A DNA stretch of 64,000 bases, from assembly GCF_014640635.1 (NCBI RefSeq), contig NZ_BMHI01000001.1, positions 496,001 to 560,000 of the forward strand, read 5' to 3'. Positions within the stretch are counted from its first letter, which is position 1; each line of letters opens with the position of its first letter. Below the pieces are notes generated by a model. The model saw only the letters and a list, made by a program, of their open reading frames with translations. It did no database searches and had not been told where the DNA came from. Made by a program: the position numbers and the translations under genes. This DNA comes from Flexivirga endophytica (GTDB lineage Bacteria; Actinomycetota; Actinomycetes; Actinomycetales; Dermatophilaceae). Shown here one piece after another: positions 7,791 through 17,058 of this stretch.

Positions 7791-10700
7791 GTGGCCCTCG
7801 CCGACATCACCCGGGACGACGTACTCGCCGCATTGCAGGAATGGCAGTCCCAAGGTCGGGATTCCTTCCTCGCGGCATACGGTTTCGAACCCGATCTCGA
7901 GCACGTCCTGCACTTCGACGGTGTGGTGTATGACGCCCCCGCCGTGGCCGCCGCGGCGCACGGTTTCGCGCGCGCCGAGTTCGGACCGCTGACGCCCGTC
8001 TCGATGCCCGCCGCCGACGCGGTGAGTGAGCACCTGATCGGACTGGGCTTCGAGGTCAAGCACGCCCAGCGCGCCAACACGCCCAGCCCCGGCCGGCAGC
8101 GTGACCTGCGCCGTTGGAAGGCGACCTACGAGCTGATCAAGGTCGCCGCGAACAACGACGCAGCGGCGCAAGCGCTGTGGCACCAGGTCGATTCGTTGCG
8201 CGAGGAGCGCATCGCCGAGGCCCGGGAACTGATCGGGACGCTCGCGGTCGGGCGTGACCTGCACGCGTTCGTCGAAGGGTTCGCCGTCTGGTCGAGGCGG
8301 CCGGGGCCCTTCGCCCAGCACGCGTCGAGCCTGCCCACCTGGCTGGGTCAGCTGCGCAGCACCGCGGAGGGATACGAGCGGGATCTGGCCGATCTGCTGG
8401 TCGAGACGACCCAGACGCCCCGCGATGACGACGAGGCCGCCCAGCGCATCCGGACGCTGGAGGAATACACCGAGGGCAAGCTCGACGGCTCGCGTGTGCC
8501 GACGGCGCTGTCGGTCTTCTGGTCGACGGACGAAGCCGGTGACTGGCCGATCCTCTGGCCCGGTGGCTCCGAGCCGTTCCAGACGCTCGGTTGGATGGGC
8601 CGGCACCTCAGCCACTCCGAGCGCTACCTCGCGTTCGCCGAGTTGTGCCGCAGCTTCGAGCCGGACGATCCGGGTTTCGCGGAGCGCCTGATCGGCTACC
8701 TCGGCAGCAAGCAGCACTTCTTCGGCCTGGGCACCACGCTGCCGGACATCTGCGAGGAGGCCGCCGCGCTGATCGCGGACTACAAGCCGGGCCTCGGTTA
8801 CCCGGACGCGGACTCCGAAGCGCGCGCCGCCGGTCTGGCGCTTCAATTGCGCGGCGCCGCAACGCTTTCGGTCCGGTCCCTGCACAAGCCGTTGCGGGAC
8901 GCCACCGGGCTGCGCTTGCAGGAGACCAATCTGCAGACCCGCACCGGGCAGTCCAAGGACGCGCCGTACCGCGTCGACGCGCACGCGACCTGGGCGCTGC
9001 CCGGCGGCACCGGCGCTCCCGGATTCCGGTTGTGGATCACCCGATCCGGCGTCGCGGTCGGCCTGCACTCCGGATGGGACGGCCCGGGCTCGGGTGCGCG
9101 CCACGAGGAGATCGGCGGCGTCGTACAACAGCACCTGCCCGAGGGCATGCGCTTCTTCCACCTGCGCACGACCAGCAGCCCCGACCGGGTGGAGCCGGTG
9201 GGCCGCGAATACCCCGGCGGTGAGGTCTATGTCGGGCGCTGGTGGCCACACCCGGAGTCTCTCGGTCGGGCCGACTTCGCCGACGACATCGTCGACACGG
9301 TGCGCCGGCTGTCGCCGCTCGTGGAGGTCATGTCGGGCAAGGAACCGACGCCGACCGGGCCCGTCGACCTCGACCTGCTCGCCCAGCTGGAGCGCTTCGT
9401 CGCTGAACGTCCCTACCCGAGCGACCGCGACAGCTGGCACCAGGAGCAGCGCAGGTCGCTGGCGCAGGCACTGGAGCCGGCCGGGCTCGACGCCTTCGAC
9501 ATGGCGGCGTTCCGGCGCCTGCTGAGCGGCCGAGCCTACGGTCACCCGGGCACGCACTCGGTGCTGCAGGCGAGCCTGTCCACGATGGACGCCGCCGGTC
9601 TGGACGCCTTCGCCCGCGCGCTCAAGGTGCTGCTGTGGGGAGATGGCGACGACGTCGCCCGCATCGAGGACATCCTCGGCGAAGGCATGCCGGCTCCCGG
9701 CCTCGGTGAGGCCGTGGTCATGAAGCTGATGGCGGTCGCGCACCCCGGCCGCTACCTGCCGATCCACTCACTCGGCGGTGCGGACGGCAAGATCGCCGTG
9801 GCCCGCGCGGTCGGCGTCGAGTTGCCGAAGATCGACAGCCCCAACCGGGCCCGGCTGCACGTCGTGATCAACGACCGGTTGCGGGCTCGCCTGGAGCCAC
9901 TGCTGCCCGGTGACCCTTGGGGGCAGGTGCAATTCGCGCTCTGGCTGCTGCACAAGGGCGAGTCGGTCGCCGACCCCGAGCGTGACCTCATCGCCGAAGC
10001 CGCAGCCGAGCTGCTGGTGGACGAGGACTTCCTGCGGGAGGTGCACGGGCTGCTGGAGGACAAGAAGCAGGTGATCTTCTACGGCCCGCCCGGCACCGGC
10101 AAGACCTACCTCGCCCAGCGGCTGGCCGCGGCACTGCAGCCCGATTCGACCAAGCGCCAAGTCGTGCAGTTCCACCCCTCGACGTCGTACGAGGACTTCT
10201 TCGAAGGCTTCCGCCCGCGCCTGGACGCCGACGGACAGATGGTCTACGAGCTGCGCAAGGGACCGCTGGCCATGCTGGCCGAAGCGGCCGAGGCGGACCC
10301 GACGACGCCGCACATCATGCTGATCGACGAGATCAACCGCGCCAACCTGCCGCGGGTCTTCGGTGAGCTGCTCTACCTGCTCGAATACCGCTCCCAGTCG
10401 GTCATGACGTCATACCGCCCGGACGAGGGCTTCGAGCTGCCGCCCAACCTCTACTTCATCGGGACCATGAATACCGCGGACCGGTCGATCGCACTGGTCG
10501 ACGCGGCGCTGCGCCGGCGCTTCCACTTCGTGCCGTTCATGCCGCACGAGGGCCCGATGGAGGGCCTGCTCCGCCGCTGGTTGGAGGCGCACGGCGGCCC
10601 CGTCTGGGTCGCGGGAGTCGTCGACCTGGTCAACGACGAGCTGCGGCGTGCGCTGCGCGGCCCGCACCTGCAGATCGGCCACAGCCACTTCATGGTCGAA

Positions 10701-10895
10701 GGGCTGAACGACGCTGCGCTGCAACGCATTTGGACCTACAGCATCTATCCGTTCATCGAGGACCAGTTCTACGGACGCGAGGACGTGCTGCGGACCTTCA
10801 CCTGGCAGAGCGTGCTGGAGCGGCACGGCCCGAAGGCGCGCGCAGCCGTCGGTGAGGAGCCGCCGCCCGCGACGGCCAACACCGCCTCGGCATGA
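7791..10895 (+). CDS. mcrB: McrB-like GTPase subunit with ScoMcrA-type N-terminal domain
   Basis: A 1034-aa AAA+ protein of the McrB family. Residues 1-90 resemble the ScoMcrA N-terminal head domain (pattern LADITRDDVLAAL, then FDGVVYDAPAVAAAAHG), a DNA-interacting module of actinobacterial modification-dependent systems. A long middle region (about 100-740) has no motif I recognise. The AAA+ core has Walker A GPPGTGKT near 765-772, Walker B LIDEIN near 843-848, and the McrB signature MNTADRS near 893-899 followed by the ALRRRF arginine motif. In the family this subunit hydrolyses GTP to drive translocation and recruits McrC. The start is GTG 7791; mcrC overlaps by 4 bp. Confidence 0.87.
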   Translation: MALADITRDDVLAALQEWQSQGRDSFLAAYGFEPDLEHVLHFDGVVYDAPAVAAAAHGFARAEFGPLTPVSMPAADAVSEHLIGLGFEVKHAQRANTPSPGRQRDLRRWKATYELIKVAANNDAAAQALWHQVDSLREERIAEARELIGTLAVGRDLHAFVEGFAVWSRRPGPFAQHASSLPTWLGQLRSTAEGYERDLADLLVETTQTPRDDDEAAQRIRTLEEYTEGKLDGSRVPTALSVFWSTDEAGDWPILWPGGSEPFQTLGWMGRHLSHSERYLAFAELCRSFEPDDPGFAERLIGYLGSKQHFFGLGTTLPDICEEAAALIADYKPGLGYPDADSEARAAGLALQLRGAATLSVRSLHKPLRDATGLRLQETNLQTRTGQSKDAPYRVDAHATWALPGGTGAPGFRLWITRSGVAVGLHSGWDGPGSGARHEEIGGVVQQHLPEGMRFFHLRTTSSPDRVEPVGREYPGGEVYVGRWWPHPESLGRADFADDIVDTVRRLSPLVEVMSGKEPTPTGPVDLDLLAQLERFVAERPYPSDRDSWHQEQRRSLAQALEPAGLDAFDMAAFRRLLSGRAYGHPGTHSVLQASLSTMDAAGLDAFARALKVLLWGDGDDVARIEDILGEGMPAPGLGEAVVMKLMAVAHPGRYLPIHSLGGADGKIAVARAVGVELPKIDSPNRARLHVVINDRLRARLEPLLPGDPWGQVQFALWLLHKGESVADPERDLIAEAAAELLVDEDFLREVHGLLEDKKQVIFYGPPGTGKTYLAQRLAAALQPDSTKRQVVQFHPSTSYEDFFEGFRPRLDADGQMVYELRKGPLAMLAEAAEADPTTPHIMLIDEINRANLPRVFGELLYLLEYRSQSVMTSYRPDEGFELPPNLYFIGTMNTADRSIALVDAALRRRFHFVPFMPHEGPMEGLLRRWLEAHGGPVWVAGVVDLVNDELRRALRGPHLQIGHSHFMVEGLNDAALQRIWTYSIYPFIEDQFYGREDVLRTFTWQSVLERHGPKARAAVGEEPPPATANTASA

Positions 10896-12094
10896 GTGAC
10901 ATCCAGCTGCGCGAGCACGGCGAGAGCGTTCCGATCCGACTGGGTTCGGCCGCGCGCACGGCCCTTCTGGAAGCCGCCGCCGACAAGATCACCGTGGTCG
11001 CGACCGCCGACCCCGAGCGGGTGATCCTGCGCACCGGCTCCTGGGTCGGTGCGCTGGCGGTGCCCGGCTGCACGATCCGGGTGGAGCCGCGCGCGCCGAT
11101 GGAGAACCTCTTCACGATGTTCTCCGCGGGACTGCCGGGCGACGCGTGGGGGAGTGACGCGGTCGGCTGGTCGGCCGACAGCGAGTTGGTCGACGGGGTG
11201 GCCGCGTTCCTGCTGCGGGCCATCGACACCGCGACCCGCCGCGGACTGCTGCACGGCTACGTGACCCTCGAGGAGGACACCAGCGTCATCCGCGGCCGGT
11301 TGCTCGTGGACCAGCTGGCGACCCGGCCGTGGGCGGCTGCGACGCCGCCCTGCCGGTATGACGAATTCACCCCGGACATCGCCGAGAACCGCCTGCTGCT
11401 GTGCGCCGTACGTCAGGTGCTGACCTGGCCGGATCTGCCGCCCCTGGTACGTCGTGACGGCCTGCGCCTGGTGCAGCGTTTCGAGGGTGTCGAGGTCACC
11501 GGCCCCGACGATCATCACGGCGAGATCCCGGTGACCCGGCTGAACGAGCACTACGCACCGGCGCTCGAGCTGGCCCGAAAAGCGTTGGACGGCATCACGA
11601 TCCGACACCTGGACGGCTCGCAGACCGCGCATGCGTTCATGGTCGACATGGACGACCTCTTCCGCCGCTGGATCACGGTCGAGTTGACCAACCGGTTGTG
11701 GCCGGACATCAGTTTGGAGGAGCGTCCGCAGTACGCACTCGACGTCCAGGACCAGTGGCACTTCACACCCGACCTGCTGCTTCGGCGCGATCTGCAACCG
11801 GTGCTCGTGGGCAACGTCGCATACCATCTGGCCGCGGACCGGCGCGACGGCTCGGACTTCTATCCGCTGCTGGCCTACGCGTCCGCCCTCGACCTGGAAG
11901 CGGGTCTGCTGATCTATGCGCACGCCGACGAGGCGCCCGCGTCCGAGGTCGTCGTGCGCAGCATCGGCACCCGGTTGCTGTGCGTCCCGTTGCGTCTCAA
12001 CGTGCCGGCGGCCCGGCTGGCGGGCTCGCTGGACACCCTCGCGGAACTCGTCCGCGTGGTGTCCTACCCGCGGCAGGCGGCATACGCCCGCTGA
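10892..12094 (+). CDS. mcrC: McrC-like subunit with degenerate nuclease motif
   Basis: A 400-aa protein in the McrC position, with the family architecture: an N-terminal beta-rich region that contacts McrB, then a C-terminal PD-(D/E)xK nuclease fold. The first acidic residue is present in FTPDLLLRR (about residues 292-300). The next strand reads VLVGNVAYHL, where McrC normally has a D-x-K-Y core, so Asp appears as Asn and Lys as Ala. If this alignment is right, the nuclease is inactive. ATGA overlap with mcrB shows coupled translation. The frame is intact over the full family length, which argues against a recent pseudogene. Confidence 0.8.
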   Translation: MSDIQLREHGESVPIRLGSAARTALLEAAADKITVVATADPERVILRTGSWVGALAVPGCTIRVEPRAPMENLFTMFSAGLPGDAWGSDAVGWSADSELVDGVAAFLLRAIDTATRRGLLHGYVTLEEDTSVIRGRLLVDQLATRPWAAATPPCRYDEFTPDIAENRLLLCAVRQVLTWPDLPPLVRRDGLRLVQRFEGVEVTGPDDHHGEIPVTRLNEHYAPALELARKALDGITIRHLDGSQTAHAFMVDMDDLFRRWITVELTNRLWPDISLEERPQYALDVQDQWHFTPDLLLRRDLQPVLVGNVAYHLAADRRDGSDFYPLLAYASALDLEAGLLIYAHADEAPASEVVVRSIGTRLLCVPLRLNVPAARLAGSLDTLAELVRVVSYPRQAAYAR

Positions 12095-12131
12095 CCGGCG
12101 CCCCGCGGATCCGACCCGGCATACTGGGGCA

Positions 12132-12668
12132 GTGCTAGCCAAACTCGTCCTGGTGCTGTTGATCATCATTGTCGGCTCGTTCATCTGGTTCTTCGTCAAG
12201 GGCAAGGTGTCCAACGCCCACGCGCAGGTGCGTGATCGGGCCGTCGAAGGCAACTTCGGCCGAGCGATCGCCGCTGGTCCGGCCACCAAACACCTGTCGA
12301 TGATGGGTCGCACGCTGACGCTCGGCACGGATCCGACCCGGGCGGGGGAGCTGATCGTGCACATCGCGACGTCCGACGACCGGGTCACCGACGTGACGTC
12401 CGAGGAGGGCGCGATCGTCATACAGATCGACGGCTCCTATCCACTGGCCCGCGCGCAACTGATGGCCGACCGCACCGTCGTCGGGATCGACGCGATGACC
12501 TGGGAGATGGGTTTCCCGCAGGGGGCCGCGGTGTGGGACCGGATCGCCACCGCGATCAGCCAGGCGGCGACGCACCAGGGCATACCCGTCGGCGAGGGAT
12601 CCCGAGAGTTCGTCAAGGACGAGGGGACATCGGGCCGGCCGGAGGTGTGGACGGTTCGTATGACGTGA
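12132..12668 (+). CDS. membrane-anchored protein of unknown function
   Basis: A 178-aa protein starting at GTG 12132. Residues 2-22 form one strong hydrophobic helix (LAKLVLVLLIIIVGSFIWFF), followed by the basic KGK, so it is probably an N-in, single-pass protein with a soluble domain outside the membrane. The rest has mixed alpha/beta character and no motif I recognise. It stands alone between mcrC and a lipoprotein gene. Confidence 0.6.
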   Translation: MLAKLVLVLLIIIVGSFIWFFVKGKVSNAHAQVRDRAVEGNFGRAIAAGPATKHLSMMGRTLTLGTDPTRAGELIVHIATSDDRVTDVTSEEGAIVIQIDGSYPLARAQLMADRTVVGIDAMTWEMGFPQGAAVWDRIATAISQAATHQGIPVGEGSREFVKDEGTSGRPEVWTVRMT

Positions 12669-12835
12669 CCGTCGCCGCGGCGCACGCCCACCCGCGGGAG
12701 GAAGGCGCGACGCGCCGTGTGGACGCTCCGATCGCACGAGCCGACGAATCACCGGGGCGACCAGGTCAAGTAGCCTGAGGCCCCTGTGCGCGCCGCGCGA
12801 GGCCGGTGCATCATCACGAGAGGTACAAGGGGATC

Positions 12836-13597
12836 ATGACGACCACCGCATTCCGCAGGATTGCCTTCGGAGCGGCCCCGGCCGTGCTGCTGGCCGGCGC
12901 TCTGGCAGGTTGCAACGACAGTGCGCCTTCGGTGCAGGCGCCGGCGTCGTCGGCGAACGTCGCGACGTCGAGCGACACCGGAGTGCCGACCGCTCCGTCC
13001 ACGGGCGACGGAACCGACCAGAGCACTGATGACCCGGTGCCCACCGACACCGGTGTGCCCACGGTCTCCGCGGCGCCGCCCTCGTCGGTCTCGGCCGATC
13101 CGGCCAAGGTCTGCAACGACAATGACACCTTCCTGACTCCCGGCGCCGTCGCACCGAGCACCAAGAAGGCCAAGTGGGGCAAGCCGCTGGAGTTCAGCCA
13201 GAAGTATGGCGGCACCGTCACCATCACCCCCGAGGCCCCCAAGGTGAAGAAGCCGTCGGGCGACAACGACATCTTCGGACCCGACGACGGCCAGGTCAGC
13301 CTGCTGATCAAGGTGACCGTCAAGTACAAGTCCGGCGACGAGACCAGCATCGCGGGCATCTACTTCGCGTTGCGCGACACCAAGAACAACGTCTGCGACT
13401 TCGCATCGCTGAGCGACGCGGTCCCGAAGCAGCAGCAGTTCGACGACGGGGACGTGAGCAAGACGACCCCGACCTACAGCGGCACGCTCATCTACCACGT
13501 GCCGGCCAACCAGGACTACAAGAAGTACACGCTGCTCTACCGGGCCGGTACTTCCGACGACAAGAGCTCGGACGCACCCGTCGCGTGGACCAACTGA
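12836..13597 (+). CDS. lipoprotein with DUF4352-like domain
   Basis: A 253-aa lipoprotein. The signal peptide has the lipobox LAGC, with the modified Cys at residue 26. A Ser/Thr/Pro-rich linker runs to about residue 85, then a beta-rich domain follows (from VCNDNDTFL) in which a GQVSLLIKVTVKYKSG-type strand pattern recalls DUF4352 immunoglobulin-like extracellular domains. ATG 12836 is preferred over the ATG 30 bases upstream because the signal peptide then has normal length. It overlaps the next gene's GTG start by 13 bp, suggesting cotranscription. The ligand is unknown. Confidence 0.75.
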   Translation: MTTTAFRRIAFGAAPAVLLAGALAGCNDSAPSVQAPASSANVATSSDTGVPTAPSTGDGTDQSTDDPVPTDTGVPTVSAAPPSSVSADPAKVCNDNDTFLTPGAVAPSTKKAKWGKPLEFSQKYGGTVTITPEAPKVKKPSGDNDIFGPDDGQVSLLIKVTVKYKSGDETSIAGIYFALRDTKNNVCDFASLSDAVPKQQQFDDGDVSKTTPTYSGTLIYHVPANQDYKKYTLLYRAGTSDDKSSDAPVAWTN

Positions 13598-14844
13598 CGA
13601 CTCGTCCCGTACTCAGCCCGGCCGACCTCGAACGCCGCAGCCGCCTGCGCAGGATGCGGGTGGTCGCCACCTCGCTGCTGGTCGTCGCCGCGATCGTCTT
13701 CGTCGTGACGCACGGCCACGGCGGTGTGTGGGGTTATGTCAACGCCGCGGCGGAGGCCGCGATGGTTGGCGCGGTCGCCGACTGGTTCGCGGTCACCGCG
13801 TTGTTCCGCCACCCGCTCGGCCTGAAGGTGCCGCACACGGCGATCATCCCCGAGCGGAAGGACAGCATCGGGCACAGCCTCGAGGACTTCGTCACCGACA
13901 ACTTCCTCACTGCGGAGAACGTCCAGGAGCGCTTGTCGACCGCGCAGGTGCCGATGCGCGTCGGCCGCTGGCTGGCCGAGCCCGCGAACGCGCGCCGGGT
14001 GGTGACGGAGTCGGCGCCCGCGCTGGCCAAGGGGATCGACTCGATCAGCGACGCGGAGGTCGGCGACTTCCTCGGTCGTGTTTTGCTGCCGCGACTGGCC
14101 CGCGAGCCGGTGTCGCCGCTCCTGGGCAGCCTGCTCGAGGGCGTCGTGAAGGACGACTCGCACCGTCAGGTCGTCGATCTGGTGGTGCGCGAACTGCACG
14201 ACTGGGTGCGCGACAACGAGTCGACGGTGGTCTCGCTGATCGGCAGCCGGGCACCGTGGTGGTCGCCGCGCTGGCTGGACGACACCGTCGCCGCACGCCT
14301 GCACGTCGAGCTGGTCCGGTGGCTGGCCGACATACGGGACACGCCCGACCATCAGGTGCGTCGCGCGGTCGACGACCTGCTCGCGAAGCTGGCGGACAAC
14401 CTGCAGAACGACCCGGCCACGATGGAGCGTGCCGAGCAGCTCAAGGTGCGGGTGCTGTCCCATCCGTCGGTCGGCGACTCCCTGGTCGGTATGTGGCAGT
14501 CGGTCAAGCGCGTGGTCGTCGAGTCGTTGGAGGATCCGGAGAGCGACCTGCGTGACCGGCTGGTGCGTGCCCTCACCGACCTGGGCGGCCGCATCGTCTC
14601 CGACGACAGCCTGCGCGCGTCCCTCGACCGTCGGCTGGGTGAGATCTCCGGTCACGTCGTGACGACATACGGGCACGAGATCTCGACGGTCATCTCGCAG
14701 ACCATCGAACGCTGGGACGGTGACGAGGCATCGCAGCGGATCGAGCTGCACGTCGGCCGGGATCTGCAGTTCATCCGCATCAACGGCACCGTCGTCGGTG
14801 GCCTCGTCGGGCTGCTCATCTACTCCTTGGCCCAACTGCTCTGA
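13585..14844 (+). CDS. DUF445 family membrane protein
   Basis: A 419-aa protein of the DUF445 (YheB/YjiN-like) family. There is one N-terminal helix (RVVATSLLVVAAIVFVVTHG), then the family hallmark GYVNAAAEAAMVGAVADWFA and ALFRHPLGLKVPHTAIIPER, a long helical middle region, and a C-terminal hydrophobic helix (VVGGLVGLLIYSLAQLL). Start GTG 13585 overlaps the lipoprotein gene by 13 bp. Function is unknown across the family; a cell-envelope role is likely from the topology. Confidence 0.85.
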   Translation: MDQLTTRPVLSPADLERRSRLRRMRVVATSLLVVAAIVFVVTHGHGGVWGYVNAAAEAAMVGAVADWFAVTALFRHPLGLKVPHTAIIPERKDSIGHSLEDFVTDNFLTAENVQERLSTAQVPMRVGRWLAEPANARRVVTESAPALAKGIDSISDAEVGDFLGRVLLPRLAREPVSPLLGSLLEGVVKDDSHRQVVDLVVRELHDWVRDNESTVVSLIGSRAPWWSPRWLDDTVAARLHVELVRWLADIRDTPDHQVRRAVDDLLAKLADNLQNDPATMERAEQLKVRVLSHPSVGDSLVGMWQSVKRVVVESLEDPESDLRDRLVRALTDLGGRIVSDDSLRASLDRRLGEISGHVVTTYGHEISTVISQTIERWDGDEASQRIELHVGRDLQFIRINGTVVGGLVGLLIYSLAQLL

Positions 14845-15114
14845 CGCGCGCTGGCGCAACCACACTCCGCACGCCGCGACGCACGCGACGTCGGGAGGCC
14901 GAAAAAGGTGACGCCTGGACGTGACGGTCGCCACATCGTCACTGGACTGCCAGGTAACATTCACCTACTTGTCGGGCAATCTGCCCGGTGACCTGCTAAT
15001 GGACATCGCAAGACCCCGCGTCGAATCCGCAGGGCGAACACGGCAACCCGCAAAGGACGTCGCCGCGCTCCTCCACCGGTTCGACCGGCTCTTGCCAGGA
15101 GAGGTGGCTGACGG
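14845..15114. promoter_or_regulatory. 270-bp intergenic leader with hairpin
   Basis: No gene is seen here. The least GC-rich part is around 14951-14972, where CAGGT (14951-14955) can pair with ACCTG (14991-14995) around an inner perfect stem CGGGCA-3-TGCCCG (14973-14987). This could be a leader hairpin or operator for the LicD-methyltransferase gene. AGGAGAGG at 15097-15104 is the ribosome binding site for ATG 15115. Confidence 0.35.
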
Positions 15115-16950
15115 ATGGCATCCGTGCGACGGCGCGTGCTCAACACGATCCCGGAAGGACCCCGCGGCAAACTGCTTCGGGCGCGGCGCGAGATTCTCGA
15201 GCGCAAGGCGGAGGTGACCGGCCGAGTCAGGAACGGGACCGTCCCCGTGACCGGGATGGTGGAGCGCTTCGCCGAGACGCAGGTCGCCGGCTGGGTGATG
15301 GTGCCATCGCACACCCCGGCGACACCGGTCACGCTGCACCTGGGGTCGATCCAGCTCTCCTCGACATACCCGACACCGGACGGCGCACTGTCGGCGATGA
15401 TCGTGACCAAGGAGGACCAGGGTCCGCCCACCGCGCAGGAAGCGGCGAAGCACCGCCGCGTCGTCGGAGGGGGGACGACTGCCGGCCGGCCGGACGGTCG
15501 TCGCAACATCCCCGCGGGTTACGAGCAGCGCGCGTTCTCGTTTCAGGTCCGGGCGATCTGGGACTACCTGAGCAAGGGGGACACGGTCACGATCAGGTTC
15601 GGTGACCAGCCGTTGCCGATCGTCGGACACGGGATGTTCTTCCGTGCGCCCAAGAAGGGCAGGTCCGATCTCAAGACGCTGCAGCAGCGCCTCGACAAGG
15701 GCTTCACCCTCACCCAGACCGGGGGGATCGCACTGTCCAAGCGGCTCGACGAGGAGTGGCAGCGACGGATCGCCGGCATCTACGCGAAGGTGCGTGAAGT
15801 CGTCGGCGAGCGCTTCGGGCACGACGTGTTCGTCATCTACGGCACCTTGCTGGGGTCGGTGCGTGAGGGTGGCTACATCGGGCACGATGCGGACTTCGAT
15901 TCAGCCTTCATCTCCGATCACCGCACCGGCCCGGAGGCGGCCGAGGAGATCGTCGCGATCGCTTTGGCCCTGCTCGACGCAGGTCTCGAGGTCGACCTGC
16001 GGCAGCGGGTGCTGCACGTGCACGACCCCGAGGACCGCAAGTACCGCATCGATCTCTTCCATCTCTACTTCGACCCGGAGGGCCGGTTGCGGTTCCCGTG
16101 GGGCATCGCCGGAACCCGCGCCTACACCACCGCCGACTACACCGGCACCGAGTTGGTGGACTTTCCCGGCGGCAAGGTGTTGCGACCGAAGAACCCCGAG
16201 CCGCTCGTCGCGCACATCTACGGGGACGACTGGAAGCTGCCCAAGCCCGGCTTCCACTGGTCGCACGCACGACGTGACGTCGCCGACGACGGCGTGCTGA
16301 CCACGGCCCAGCGCGACAAGGTCTACTGGTCCAACTTCTACGCCCGCCACTCCAACACCGAGGGCTCGACCTTCTTCGGTGAGGTCAGCAAGCTCGACGA
16401 CCTCCCCGACGCAGTCATCGACATCGGCTGCGGGGACGGCCGGGACTCCTGCGCCTTCGGTCAGATCGGCCGCAGCGTGCTCGGCATCGACCAGTCCGGC
16501 GTCGCGGTCGAGGGGGCCACGGCCCGTGCGAAGCAACTCGGTGTCGGCGAGCGTGCCACCTTCGAGGTCTGCGACGTGTCCGACTCGGAGGCACTGGGGA
16601 AGGCCCTGCAGCAGTTCCGCGACCAGCACGAGGGATCGGTCCTGTTCTACCTGCGGTTCTTCCTGCACTCCATCAAGGCGGAGGTGCAGGAGGACCTGCT
16701 CTCGCACATCAGGGCGGTCGCCCGGGACGGCGACCTGTTCGCTGCGGAGTTCCGCACCGACGAGGACGAGAAGCTGAAGAAGACGTTCGGCAACCACTAC
16801 CGGCGTTTCCAGAACGCCGCGGAGTTCCGCAGCGCACTGGAGGGTCGCTTCGGCTTCGACGTGATCACCGACCAGGAGTCGGACGGGCTGTCACCGTATG
16901 GCGATGAGGACCCGATCCTCTACCGCGTCGTCGCCCGTTACCGCGGCTGA
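15115..16950 (+). CDS. LicD-type transferase fused to SAM methyltransferase
   Basis: A 611-aa multidomain protein. Residues about 40-180 are beta-rich (RFAETQVAGWVMVP) and unidentified. At 242-262 the motif YGTLLGSVREGGYIGHDADF matches the LicD/fukutin nucleotidyltransferase-fold family, which transfers phosphocholine or related groups to glycans. From about 436 IDIGCGDGRDS is a class I SAM-binding motif I, followed by a methyltransferase domain to the C-terminus. The two activities in one chain suggest that a transferred substituent or its sugar carrier is also methylated; this is inference. It stands alone, with its own leader, good Shine-Dalgarno and terminator. No other surface-polysaccharide genes are adjacent. 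Confidence 0.8.
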   Translation: MASVRRRVLNTIPEGPRGKLLRARREILERKAEVTGRVRNGTVPVTGMVERFAETQVAGWVMVPSHTPATPVTLHLGSIQLSSTYPTPDGALSAMIVTKEDQGPPTAQEAAKHRRVVGGGTTAGRPDGRRNIPAGYEQRAFSFQVRAIWDYLSKGDTVTIRFGDQPLPIVGHGMFFRAPKKGRSDLKTLQQRLDKGFTLTQTGGIALSKRLDEEWQRRIAGIYAKVREVVGERFGHDVFVIYGTLLGSVREGGYIGHDADFDSAFISDHRTGPEAAEEIVAIALALLDAGLEVDLRQRVLHVHDPEDRKYRIDLFHLYFDPEGRLRFPWGIAGTRAYTTADYTGTELVDFPGGKVLRPKNPEPLVAHIYGDDWKLPKPGFHWSHARRDVADDGVLTTAQRDKVYWSNFYARHSNTEGSTFFGEVSKLDDLPDAVIDIGCGDGRDSCAFGQIGRSVLGIDQSGVAVEGATARAKQLGVGERATFEVCDVSDSEALGKALQQFRDQHEGSVLFYLRFFLHSIKAEVQEDLLSHIRAVARDGDLFAAEFRTDEDEKLKKTFGNHYRRFQNAAEFRSALEGRFGFDVITDQESDGLSPYGDEDPILYRVVARYRG

Positions 16951-16975
16951 CCAGCACCGACCCGACGGCTCGACC

Positions 16976-17021
16976 GACACAGCTGCGCCGCCCACCTGCT
17001 GGTGGGCGGCGCAGCCGTGTC
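16976..17021. terminator. bidirectional terminator hairpin
   Basis: A GC-rich stem with a TGCT loop: arms 16976-16996 and 17001-17021 pair almost perfectly around CCCACC/GGTGGG. It lies between the convergent methyltransferase-fusion and GH20 genes, so it probably serves both. Confidence 0.75.
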
Positions 17022-17058
17022 CGGGCCGACGCACCCGGTTTCAGTGCGGGTGCTTCGG

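Noticed and set aside
7664-9767. Minus-strand open frame extending the gene at 7026-7664 up to 913 codons
   Set aside because: The extra part is antisense to mcrB and Arg/Gly/Val-rich; the real protein begins at GTG 7664.
14951-14972. Possible PHO-box-like sequence (TTCACC) before the LicD fusion gene
   Set aside because: Only one half-site is convincing and spacing does not match a direct repeat.
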